Shown one piece after another: positions 8,386 to 16,317 of a stretch of DNA of 29,366 nt (positions are counted from its first letter, which is position 1; every line of letters begins with the position of its first letter). A program made the position numbers and the translations under genes. The notes below the pieces were generated by a model. It was not told where the DNA came from, ran no database searches, and saw only the letters and a list, made by a program, of their open reading frames with translations. This DNA comes from JBCCTX01 sp964468435. GTDB taxonomy: Bacteria; Bacteroidota; Bacteroidia; J057. The stretch spans positions 1 through 29,366 of the forward strand of contig CAYXVE010000057.1 of NCBI GenBank assembly GCA_964468435.1, written 5' to 3'.

Positions 8386-9797
8386 TAGCGAATAATTCAG
8401 GAGACTATGACTGGTGCGACCATGCCAACTGGGCGGATGCCAGGTTGGTAAAAGCCTGTACAGAGCCTAATCTACAGCCTGAAGCCTCATTAGCCCTGGT
8501 TTCCACCAATGGGTACCAGGTCGATGTGGATGGAAGTGCCTCCAGTGATGCCGATGGTTCGATCGTGAGTTACGAATGGGACTTCGGAGATGGCAACACT
8601 GCTAATGGAGCTACAGCAACTCACACCTATGCAGGTGCGGGAACTTACACCATCACCCTAACCGTAACGGACAACCGTGGAGATAAGGATACAGAGACGC
8701 TACAGGTTACACTCGATCCTATCCCTGATGATGAGGCACCTACTGTGCCTGCCAACCTGCGCACCGTAAGCGTAACCGATCAGACCGCAAGCATCACCTG
8801 GGATGCTTCGACCGATAACATCGGGGTAACGGGATACAATGTATACCTGGACGGAGCGCTGTACCAGACGGTCGCCACTCCTGGATTAGATGTGGAAGGA
8901 TTGACTCCAGGTACAAGCTATACTATTGTAGTGGAGGCAATCGACGCAGCTGGAAATATCTCGGGTTTCTCCAATCCATTAGATCTTACTACCTCCAACT
9001 GTAGCTCTGAGACAGTTTACCTCTCCGACATGCAGGAGGTATCTGTACAGAATGGATACGGCGACCTGATCAAGGACAATTCTAATGGCAATGATGGACC
9101 GATCACCATTGGTGGAGTTGTCTATGAAAAAGGATTAGGCGCGCATGTATATTCAGAGATCGTCTATGACCTCAATGGCGCGTACGATACCTTTCTTTCA
9201 GATATTGGCGCGGATGATGGTACCTGTGATGTAGCTTCTGTAGTCTTTGAAGTCTATACCGATGGAGTTCTGGCTTACCGGAGTCCGGTACTGGAGCAGG
9301 CTGATGCTGCCCTAAGCATCGAAGTCGATGTTCAGGGCGTAGATGAGCTGATGCTGGTAGCGAATAATTCAGGAGACTATGACTGGTGCGACCATGCCAA
9401 CTGGGCGGATGCTCGCGTAACAACATCCTGTGAGCAGATTATCCCTCAATCAATTGCTGAGATGCCAGTTACTCAGTCTTTAGCTTCACCTTCAGATAAT
9501 CAGGCACTTCAGCCTGTAGGCGTAACAGGGATGGGATTCAACTCAGATGAACTGGTAATTCGTCAGTATCCCAATCCTTTCTCAGATAAGTTTACACTGG
9601 AATGGAATCTTGATACTCAGGAGAAACTTAAAATCACCATAGTAGACAAGATGGGTAAAGTTGTTTACCATCGCGCTGGAATTAATGGTGTAAATACCTT
9701 TGAAGTTGATGGAAGTAGGTGGGCGACAGGTACATATATTGTGAAAGTGGAAAGCACTGAGCGTTCAGAGTTATTGAGAATCGTTAAAAAACACTAA
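8386..9797 (+). CDS. Giant extracellular dehydrogenase-cytochrome protein, 3' part: PKD, Fn3, NPCBM and T9SS sorting domain
   Basis: This is the downstream part of the gene that begins at 3332; reading starts in the frame of GCG at 8388, not at the TTG at 8445. Order: end of NPCBM copy A (NNSGDYDWCDHANWADAR), a PKD domain (about 8460-8720, with WDFGDG), Fn3 (about 8727-8995), a complete NPCBM (9002-9430), a linker, and a type IX secretion C-terminal domain (about 9556-9797) with YPNPFSDKFTL at its start and a final basic tail ending VKKH. The sorting domain predicts passage through the outer membrane and attachment to the cell surface or release. The NPCBM and PKD modules are commonly linked to binding carbohydrate or to spacing. 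A strong hairpin follows 45 bp after the stop. Confidence 0.9.
9002..9138 (+). repeat. NPCBM-encoding direct repeat, copy B (intact)
   Basis: This is the intact partner of 8149-8285. The protein encoded is identical and the five base differences are silent; the matching downstream part (9358-9412) is identical to 8386-8440. Recent duplication or gene conversion within the gene explains both the near identity and the failure of the assembly at copy A. Confidence 0.95.
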
Positions 9798-9841
9798 TCG
9801 ATTCAACCTTGAAGGATAAAATTATGTAGTTCAATTAAGAC

Positions 9842-9872
9842 ATGAGTCATCCCGTATTTGGGGATGACTCAT
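9842..9872. terminator. 12-bp perfect hairpin between convergent genes
   Basis: ATGAGTCATCCC (9842-9853) pairs perfectly with GGGATGACTCAT (9861-9872) across a 7-nt loop. It sits between the stop of the giant T9SS gene (plus) and the stop of trxB (minus), so it probably terminates transcription from both sides, although neither side has a long T-run. Confidence 0.7.
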
Positions 9873-9909
9873 ATTCATATTTGATGGTACGTAAAGTCAA
9901 AAATAATGC

Positions 9910-10884
9910 TTACCCTTCCACTAACTCCATCTCAGCTTCCTTGGATGCGAGCCAACGCTCTGCATCCAGCGCTGCCATACATCCTGTTCCAGCAGCAGTA
10001 ACTGCCTGTCGATATACTCTATCAGAAGCATCACCACTCACAAATACACCCTCAATATCCGTGTAAGTCGTACCGGGCTGCTTCAGAATGATATATCCCG
10101 CGTCGTCCATAGGAAGTTGACCTTTGAAAATATCCGTATTTGGTTGGTGGCCGATGGCTACAAAAAAAGCAGAAGCTTCAATTTCCCATTTCTCGTCAGT
10201 CTGATTGTTCAAAACATGCACCCTTTCAACTTTGCCATCACCACTGATATCGTATGCTTCAGTATTCCAGTGAACAGTAATATTGGCATTTTTCATGACG
10301 CGGTCCTGCATGATCTTGGATGCACGCAATTCATCCCTTCGGACAAGCATATGGACTTCCGGGCAGAGCTTTGCAAGATACAAGGCTTCCTCTGCAGCAG
10401 TATCACCACCTCCAACAATCACTACATTTTTTCCTTTAAAGAAAAAACCATCGCAAACCGCGCAAGCACTCACGCCTTTGTTGGCATATTTTTGCTCGCC
10501 TTCTAATCCCAGCCACTTAGCAGAAGCACCCGTTGAAATGATAACTGCATCTGCAGTATACAAGGTTCCATCATCAGTCCAAAGTTTTTTAGGGTTGGCC
10601 TCCAAATCTACCTGAGTGATCATCTGATATTTGATGCGTGTGCCAAAGCGTTCTGCCTGCTTGCGGAAATCCTCCATCATCTGTGGTCCCATAATCCCGT
10701 CTGGATAGCCAGGATAGTTTTCAACATCTGTAGTGATCATCAACTGGCCTCCAGGCTGCAATCCACTAATCATCAAGGGACTTAGGTCGGCCCTCGCTGC
10801 ATAAACCGCAGCGGTATATCCTGCTGGACCTGATCCGATGATGATCAGGTGTTCATGATTATCGCTTCCGTTATGTGTACTCAT
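9910..10884 (-). CDS. trxB: Thioredoxin reductase
   Basis: This 324-aa protein has the full low-molecular-weight thioredoxin reductase layout: the FAD-binding motif GSGPAG at 17-22, the redox-active pair C141-A-V-C144 followed by DG, the NADPH-binding motif VGGGDTAAEEA at 157-167, and a C-terminal FAD contact in VFVSGDASD. It reduces thioredoxin with NADPH in the cytoplasm. Length and motif order are normal for the family. No thioredoxin gene is next to it. The start at 10884 is set by the short polar N-terminus ahead of the FAD domain. It is divergent from the DUF3291 gene; the 204-bp region between the two starts contains a small inverted repeat, ACAAAG-GTAAT-CTTTGT (10953-10969). Confidence 0.97.
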   Translation of the reverse strand: MSTHNGSDNHEHLIIIGSGPAGYTAAVYAARADLSPLMISGLQPGGQLMITTDVENYPGYPDGIMGPQMMEDFRKQAERFGTRIKYQMITQVDLEANPKKLWTDDGTLYTADAVIISTGASAKWLGLEGEQKYANKGVSACAVCDGFFFKGKNVVIVGGGDTAAEEALYLAKLCPEVHMLVRRDELRASKIMQDRVMKNANITVHWNTEAYDISGDGKVERVHVLNNQTDEKWEIEASAFFVAIGHQPNTDIFKGQLPMDDAGYIILKQPGTTYTDIEGVFVSGDASDRVYRQAVTAAGTGCMAALDAERWLASKEAEMELVEG

Positions 10885-10952
10885 ATATGATATAGATTTT
10901 ATGTATTAGCAACTATATTAACTGCATTTCACAAGCAAAGGTTACATATTAT

Positions 10953-10969
10953 ACAAAGGTAATCTTTGT
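10953..10969. promoter_or_regulatory. 17-bp inverted repeat in the trxB/DUF3291 divergent spacer
   Basis: ACAAAG (10953-10958) and CTTTGT (10964-10969) form a perfect 6-bp inverted repeat with a 5-base centre, 69 bp upstream of the trxB start. TACCTTTG on the minus strand overlaps it and matches the -7 consensus TAnnTTTG, but no TTG lies at the expected distance. A regulator site for trxB is possible; the evidence is only symmetry and position. Confidence 0.3.
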
Positions 10970-11088
10970 ACTGATAATCATGTACTAAAGTTACGAAACT
11001 TAAAGCTTTGAGACTTGCTAACAAAGCGCAAATATTCCTTTTGTAGATTTAAAGAGTTCTAAGTTACAGGCCGAATGAATAATTGGGA

Positions 11089-11541
11089 ATGGCAAATAAG
11101 TATCATATCGCTCAACTCAACATAGGTAAATTACTCCATCCCATGGAGCATCCTGCTATAGCAGGCTTTAAAGATAACTTGGAACAAATCAATCGTTTGG
11201 CGGAAAGAAGTCAGGGATTTATTTGGCGGTTGAAAGATGATTCTGGTAATGCTACTCACATTCAGGTTTTCCACGATCCCCTTATCATAGTAAACATGTC
11301 CGTTTGGGAAAGTGTGGAAACCCTTCAATCTTTTGTATATCTCACCGAACACAAAAAATTTATCCAAAAACGCCACTTGTGGTTTGAGAAACTTTCTACA
11401 CCCTATATGGCGATATGGTGGATTTCCGAAGGACATATTCCTTCACTTGAAGAAGCTCTGGACAGACTTAATCACCTGATTAAGGAAGGTGAAAGTGAAT
11501 ATGCCTTTACTTTTCGGAATATTTATTTTCCCGTAAAATAA
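11089..11541 (+). CDS. DUF3291 family protein
   Basis: The ATG at 11089 gives 150 aa; a TTG two codons upstream is also possible. The sequence fits DUF3291 along its whole length: AQLNIGKLLHP at the start, INRLAERSQGFIWRL, then NMSVWESVETLQSFVY, HLWFEKL and WWISEGHIPSLEEA, ending near AFTFRNIYFP. The family has a ferredoxin-like fold related to the antibiotic-biosynthesis-monooxygenase/stress-responsive barrel proteins, but no firm function. It is a single gene, divergent from trxB and convergent with the T9SS hydrolase-like gene; the terminator hairpin overlaps the last base of its stop codon. Confidence 0.9.
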   Translation: MANKYHIAQLNIGKLLHPMEHPAIAGFKDNLEQINRLAERSQGFIWRLKDDSGNATHIQVFHDPLIIVNMSVWESVETLQSFVYLTEHKKFIQKRHLWFEKLSTPYMAIWWISEGHIPSLEEALDRLNHLIKEGESEYAFTFRNIYFPVK

Positions 11542-11577
11542 TTGTGAGGAAGTCTCAACAGTCGACTTCCTCACAAT
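11541..11577. terminator. 14-bp perfect hairpin, copy 1 of a dispersed 31-nt hairpin family
   Basis: ATTGTGAGGAAGTC (11541-11554) pairs perfectly with GACTTCCTCACAAT (11564-11577) over a 9-nt loop. It lies between the stop codons of two convergent genes and so should act as a bidirectional terminator. Its 31-nt core (11544-11574), read on the minus strand, aligns without gaps to 15509-15539 and 23452-23482 on the plus strand. Confidence 0.8.
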
Positions 11578-11594
11578 AAAATATACTGTGCAGG

Positions 11595-13184
11595 TTAGTT
11601 CCACAATATCTTCTCGACTACTTTTCCTTGCTTAAAAGACATTTCCAGTAGATAAACGCCTTTAAGGATATCATTTCTCTCAATTTGGAATTGTTTTTTC
11701 TGAATATGCTTATGGAAATATACAGTTTTTCCCTGTAGGTCATAAAGTCGGATACTTTCAAAAGGAGCGTCAGCCTTGATGTAGAGAACATTGGATACCG
11801 GATTGGGGTATACTTGTATACTGAGTTGCCTAGCAAGAGTCTCCCCGAGAGATGTCGTGATGGATGTCCCTTCAATCCCCATGGCAAGTACCAGCCTAGG
11901 TGCGAGGTAGGACACAATCGTATCTATATAAGTTTTGGCTAGTTCAGGATCATTGGGGTTTCCATTGGTATAATTGCATACCTTCACATTCGCTGGTTCA
12001 TTTGTAGCATATGGAGTAAAATTCCATAGGGTTTTAAACAGGTTTTCATCAAACCAGTTCCAGGGATCTCCATTGGGAATAAAACTGACAGAGTCGGCAC
12101 CTGCAGTAGGATCGCAAAGCTTGCGGCCAAATCTGCGAGGTGTGTTCAACACCAGCATTCCTGGAAGTCCCCCGGATCTCTCCATGGCAATTTGAGTAAT
12201 GGGATCATTAAGGTTGGCGTTTTTGAAAACATCATTGTTGCCAAGCTCTACTGATCTTGCTACGACAGTGTCTGTGTAAGCAGCATCTGCCAGTATAATG
12301 ATATCTCCAATCGTCTCATCTCGGATACCTCGATCATCAAAAGTGGTGATGTTTTGTATCCCTACTATAGGAATATCCCCGGGCTGGATCCAACTAAATT
12401 CCGCCAACCCCCCCACCAGGGCAAAGGCCATATTGATGTCGGAACTGTAGCCAAGATGATTGGGAATGTTGTATCTTGCAGGTTTAATCCCGTATACATC
12501 GCCCAGTATTAATGAATCAACAAAAGGCTTGGCAGGTGTCTGGGAAAAATCCAGGAATTTGGGTATAAAAGCCTGTTCCAGAGAATCCAAAAAAGCTACA
12601 TTCATCACAGAGTAACAGGGAGCATCCTCTGAACCCATCGCAAATTTAGTGGAATCAATTCGAAATGGGTTCCCGTCCTCACGTGCCGTTTTTCTGAAAT
12701 AACGCACACAGGTTCGCATGTCCTGGGTTCCGCGGACACTGGCTTCAAACACCTGCTTCCGTCGTTCGATTTCCTCTGGATTAAAGGGATTCCAGCCTGT
12801 GCGATAGGTTATGGAAGCTGCCACAAACCCTCTTTTAGCAAATTTCATACAGAATGCCACAAAAGCGCTATCTTCTTTTTTGCCATAGGGAGACTGATTG
12901 AGCACTGCCGGAAGATAATCTCCTGCATGAATCACAATAACCACAGGGCGCTCTGACAAGGTATCACTCGCAGGTTCATATATATCCATCAGAAGATTTT
13001 CCACTCTCGGTGTATCGGATTCTCCTGTGATGGTAGGTAAAATGCTGTAGTTTCTACCATATACAACATTTTTGGTAACGCTGACTTCATCAAAAATTTC
13101 ATCCAGGTATCGTTCCTGAGCCATGGTGATACCTGCTGATAATAAGAAAAATAGTAAAAGGAAATTACGTAAAGCTAGCTTCAT
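11595..13184 (-). CDS. T9SS-exported alpha/beta-hydrolase-like protein lacking the usual nucleophile
   Basis: The 529-aa protein has a Sec signal (residues 1-22, ending TMAQ), an alpha/beta-hydrolase-like region, and a type IX secretion sorting domain (about 452-529, with YPNPVSNVLYIKAD). RPVVIVIHAGDY at 79-90 takes the place of the HGGG oxyanion-hole strand of carboxylesterases, and KFAMGSEDAPCYS at 180-192 takes the place of the nucleophile elbow. There the expected serine (G-x-S-x-G) reads G-S-E-D-A, so the catalytic serine seems absent or shifted. The protein may be a binding protein or use different chemistry. Secretion to the cell surface is well supported; substrate and activity are unknown. 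It is a single gene on the minus strand, and 13185-13336 upstream is AT-rich spacer in which I see no clear motif. Confidence 0.8.
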   Translation of the reverse strand: MKLALRNFLLLFFLLSAGITMAQERYLDEIFDEVSVTKNVVYGRNYSILPTITGESDTPRVENLLMDIYEPASDTLSERPVVIVIHAGDYLPAVLNQSPYGKKEDSAFVAFCMKFAKRGFVAASITYRTGWNPFNPEEIERRKQVFEASVRGTQDMRTCVRYFRKTAREDGNPFRIDSTKFAMGSEDAPCYSVMNVAFLDSLEQAFIPKFLDFSQTPAKPFVDSLILGDVYGIKPARYNIPNHLGYSSDINMAFALVGGLAEFSWIQPGDIPIVGIQNITTFDDRGIRDETIGDIIILADAAYTDTVVARSVELGNNDVFKNANLNDPITQIAMERSGGLPGMLVLNTPRRFGRKLCDPTAGADSVSFIPNGDPWNWFDENLFKTLWNFTPYATNEPANVKVCNYTNGNPNDPELAKTYIDTIVSYLAPRLVLAMGIEGTSITTSLGETLARQLSIQVYPNPVSNVLYIKADAPFESIRLYDLQGKTVYFHKHIQKKQFQIERNDILKGVYLLEMSFKQGKVVEKILWN

Positions 13185-13336
13185 ATCGTGTAACAGTTAA
13201 AGGTTAATTGAATACTGGAATGACAGGCGTAATCACTAATGATTTGCATAACATTAATTATTTTACGTAAACTTAAAGCTAAGCTTATATTAAATAATTA
13301 TTAGATCAATATTTCGACCTTAATACAAACTTGGAG

Positions 13337-14497
13337 CTAAAATAGCAACTCCAATATATCTGTATCTGAAAGATTTTGATATCTCCTTTGAAGGATTTCG
13401 ATGATACGCCTGATGTAAATCTGATCCAGCGCCTCGGGATGGTCAATGTCTTTATCTAAGCGAAGTGGGCGTAGTAGCAGGGGTTCTTCCTGGCGATCTT
13501 CGTCAAACTTGAAAGCTCCCCCTGTAAAAAGTGTATTAATGTATTTGCGGATATCTGCCTTGGATAGTGAGCCATCCAGCTTTTCGTATACATAATCAAA
13601 CATCTGGTCCATCGACATAGCATACTGATCCTGCATTTTCTCTAGCAGGGATTTTGCAATAAATAATCTTTGTTCAGTATCCGTACGATAACGTATCTTC
13701 TTGTAAAGAAAATTTTCAGCGTGCTCAAGACTCTCAGACCCCTTTTCGTTCTCCATAGAAAGATATACCTGGGGAAGCGTATCTTCTTGAGTGTCAATCT
13801 TGTTGATCAGATCGCCCTTTAGCGCTTGAAGAAACTGCTTGAAGGAGGAAAACCCCATCTGTTTTTCGGAAAACTCAGGATCGACTTTCAACATCTGCTG
13901 TTTGAGCCTTGCCATCAGAATGGGATTTTGCAGCTTGCGCAGCTTAATTGTTTTTTCAAGCAACTCTTTTCCATAACCTAGGGAGTATCTAGAACTATTT
14001 GCATGACCATTAACCTGATCCGTATGTAAGGATAGGGATTCTATAGATCTGAACTCGGAGCTGTTTTTTTTGATAAGCTGAGCTACACTATGCTCAAATC
14101 CGATGATGATAACTTGTTTGTTTCTCGCCTGAAGACGTTGAATGAGTGGAATAAAATCAGAATCTCCAGAGCCAATTACAATGGTATTGATATCAGGATA
14201 ACTTTCCAGATGTTCCATGACATCTATTGCTAATCTGACATCTGCGCCGTTTTTTCCCTGCATATGAGAACCCGGCAGATGGATCAGCTCAAACCCTAAT
14301 TCAATCAAGGTACTTTGATATTGCACAAATAATTCCTTAGACCAGTCTGCATACGCCTGTCTGATAGAGATATGGCCCTTTGAAGCAGCATGGGATATGA
14401 TAGATTCAATCTGTAAAGCTTGTCCCGATTGTACCGTCTCGGCTGATATAGCAAGGTTCTCAAAATCAAGATAAACTGCAACGCGATGCTGTTCCAT
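13337..14497 (-). CDS. NYN/PIN-like nuclease-domain protein with OST-HTH/LOTUS region
   Basis: ATG 14497 (386 aa) is preferred to the TTG one codon upstream. Residues 1-160 form a NYN domain of the LabA/PIN-like fold, with acidic residues in the expected places: D11 in YLDFEN, D86 and D92 in GKNGADVRLAID, and D112/D114 in GSGDSDF. These would bind a metal for RNA cleavage. Residues around 175-230 (GYGKELLEKTIKLRK to SFKQFLQAL) look like an OST-HTH/LOTUS RNA-binding module, and the C-terminal part (about 265-340) could be a second winged-helix region. The combination suggests an RNA-binding ribonuclease in the cytoplasm. No known partner is adjacent. Confidence 0.85.
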   Translation of the reverse strand: MEQHRVAVYLDFENLAISAETVQSGQALQIESIISHAASKGHISIRQAYADWSKELFVQYQSTLIELGFELIHLPGSHMQGKNGADVRLAIDVMEHLESYPDINTIVIGSGDSDFIPLIQRLQARNKQVIIIGFEHSVAQLIKKNSSEFRSIESLSLHTDQVNGHANSSRYSLGYGKELLEKTIKLRKLQNPILMARLKQQMLKVDPEFSEKQMGFSSFKQFLQALKGDLINKIDTQEDTLPQVYLSMENEKGSESLEHAENFLYKKIRYRTDTEQRLFIAKSLLEKMQDQYAMSMDQMFDYVYEKLDGSLSKADIRKYINTLFTGGAFKFDEDRQEEPLLLRPLRLDKDIDHPEALDQIYIRRIIEILQRRYQNLSDTDILELLF

Positions 14498-14992
14498 CAA
14501 TTCTTCCTGGATTGGTTTTTACAATTACTCCGCTCTGATAATCCTGGCAAGATTCATATTTTGTTGTTGGTAAAATTAAAATTTCATACAAAATAATGTT
14601 TGCTAATTGTGTGAACTGTGATTTTTGCTACATACAGTCAGTCTTTATTACACGGGTTTATCTTTGGATTATTTTTCATCAGAACTCATACACTTTTACA
14701 CCCCAAATAACTTCATTTAATAAATGCTCTTGTCGACATGTAGCATTCAACATGCATTATCGTCTTAATCGGAAAAAATGTAAGCTCCTTTTGTCCTATT
14801 AACTTAATGATAAAACGCACTAGTGGGTGATAAAGTATGATCAGACATGGAATAATAGCTCGATGGTGTTGTTATATTAGACGGTTGTAACATTTGTACA
14901 ACTTCCCACTGCTCAAGCCCAGTATTTTGGGCAAAATAAAATAAAATACGAAAAATTTTATTTAAAAAATTATGTAAAGTGTGTATTTTGAA
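14498..14992. other. Intergenic region, no supported gene
   Basis: The stretch is AT-rich. Two small hairpins are visible: GTTGTA-ACATTTG-TACAAC near 14884-14902 and GCCCA-GTATTT-TGGGC near 14918-14933. An open frame of 68 codons at 14596-14802 has a Cys-rich composition and no ribosome-binding site, and I do not regard it as a gene. The region probably represents decayed sequence upstream of the pseudogene at 14993. Confidence 0.6.
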
Positions 14993-15500
14993 ATGTATTA
15001 TTATTTTGGAAAAGAGACCGGTGATATTCAGCAGAAACTACTAGAAAACTCAAAACACTGGTGCCATCTGCACCAGCAAGTGTTTTAGGATACTTTTCAA
15101 AATCCCCATCCCATCATTATTTACAAGAATTATCCCGATTTTCAACATACGACCGTCATCAGTGGTTTGATTAAGCGAGGAACTGGTGAGGCGACAGAGG
15201 GATTTAAAAATCCTGTGGTCATGCCCATGATGTTCTCGCAAAGACAGACAGATCACGTACTCGGCCACGAATTGGTACACGCATTTTAGTATTACCTACT
15301 GACAAATAATGACTCTACCTCACAGCTGTAAGTTTGCTGTTCCGGTATCCAATAAAGGGAAGAATAAGCTGCTGATACTGGATGTGCTGAAAAATAAGAA
15401 GGAAGAACTCATCACCATGCTCGGGATCAGTTCATTCAATAATCCTGTCTGGTCACCAGATGGAAATGCCATTGTTTTTTTGGGTCTTGTCGAATTTAAA
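14993..15500 (+). pseudogene. Decayed metallopeptidase (HExxH) / beta-propeller protein gene
   Basis: One frame from 14993 reads MYYYFGKETGDIQQKLLE, then an in-frame TAG (15086-15088), then NPHPIIIYKNYPDF, GTGEATEGFKNPVV and HVLGHELVHAF, another in-frame TAG (15287-15289) and YYLLTNN to a TAA at 15329. HELVH (15266-15280) is a zinc-metallopeptidase motif. From about 15330, in a different frame, KFAVPVSNKGKNKLLILDV and NNPVWSPDGNAIVF are a TolB/WD40-like propeller blade. In Bacteroidota these two parts belong to one large secreted protein (peptidase followed by WD40-like repeats). Most of the gene is therefore deleted, and the remainder carries two nonsense codons and a frame change. The second TAG sits where the family usually has Gln after HAF, consistent with CAG to TAG. 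Confidence 0.8.
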
Positions 15501-15508
15501 AATGTGGT

Positions 15509-15539
15509 GAGAGGAAGTCGACTTTTGAGACTTCTTCTC
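15509..15539. repeat. 31-nt hairpin, copy 2 of the dispersed family
   Basis: The stem arms GAGAGGAAGTC and GACTTCTTCTC (one G-T wobble) enclose a 9-nt loop, GACTTTTGA. Its end overlaps the stop codon of the histidine-kinase pseudogene, so when that gene was intact the hairpin would have been its terminator. It matches copy 1 (11544-11574, minus strand) at 27 of 31 positions. Confidence 0.8.
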
Positions 15540-16150
15540 TATCTCTTTTGAGGAAGATTGACATAAAACGTTGATCCTTGATCCTGTTGACTTTCAAACC
15601 ATATTTTACCATCCATTTGTTCTACATACTCCTTACCAAGAATCAGCCTTAATTCTGCACCTGTTTCTATCGAAGCTCCTGGTCTACTGTTGGTATCAAG
15701 ACTGAAGAGATTTTTCTATATATTTTCTGGAACACCAGTACCATTATCCTGTATGGTTATTTTGAAAATATTATAACCCCATTAAACTATATGACGAGAA
15801 GTCCATAATTGTTAGTATACTTTAGCGAATTACTTAGGTGATTCCCAGTAATCTACCTAAATCAAAATGTATTTATCAAGGCATCATGTTCTGGCTGGAT
15901 GTCTTTGCGTATACTGATATTTTTCAGGCGAGCTAATACTTCTAGGAGTTGTAAGACTTTTTTTAACAATGGTAAGATTTTTGTTGATGCAGTTCTATTT
16001 TTTCGCCTTGTAGTTGAGACTGGGACCAGGAAAATAGATTGTTAAGTAGGGTTGCAGTTTTGCGGACCTAATCAGACATGGCAGCTGTTACAGCCTTCAA
16101 AAGATATTCTCCAGTTGCACCGCCAGTTAATGAGCCTGTAGACGCTTTCA
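15539..16150 (-). pseudogene. Decayed sensor histidine kinase gene
   Basis: On the minus strand the segment ends with a recognisable HATPase domain: FKITIQDNGTGVPENI (N box/G1), an in-frame TAG (15716-15718), KNLFSLDTNSRPGASIE, then GAELRLILGKEYVEQMDGKI and GSTFYVNLPQKR before the final stop (15539-15541). The usual GTGLGL box has become GAELRL. Further upstream, in shifted frames, TATLLNNLFSWSQSQL, GEKIELHQQ and LLEVLARLKNISIRKDI match the dimerisation-helix/linker part of the same kinase class. Stops and at least one frameshift, near an A-rich run around 15965, show that it is not functional. The 5' boundary is approximate. Confidence 0.8.
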
Positions 16151-16254
16151 GTATAGATTAATACAGAATGAAATTAGAAGTGAATATTGAATTTACCAAT
16201 ATTTGTTGAGTTTTGTAAACAATAGAGACCGTTAAATTCTTCAATATACGCCAA

Positions 16255-16285
16255 TTGGCCTTGTTATTAAACTCCATTTTATTTG
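16255..16285 (+). promoter_or_regulatory. Candidate promoter of the methyltransferase gene
   Basis: TTG (16255-16257), within the palindrome CCAATTGG, is followed after 20 bases by TTTATTTG (16278-16285), one mismatch from TAnnTTTG. A transcript would start near 16292, leaving about 26 nt before the ATG at 16318. The match is imperfect. Confidence 0.35.
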
Positions 16286-16317
16286 GCTAATTTCGCTGCT
16301 AAAGCGCATAGCTCTGC

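Noticed and set aside
8386..8395. A true stop codon (TAA at 8393-8395) ending the giant gene
   Set aside because: The frame across the N-run is arbitrary; comparison with the intact repeat shows the correct frame reads LVANNSGDYDW without a stop.
14596..14802. A 68-codon plus-strand frame as a gene
   Set aside because: No ribosome-binding site or plausible promoter, odd Cys/Asn-rich composition, and it sits in a decayed region.
15309..15551. An 80-codon frame as an intact small protein
   Set aside because: Its first residues and last 20 codons come from junction sequence and the hairpin repeat; the middle is a propeller blade of a larger, deleted protein.
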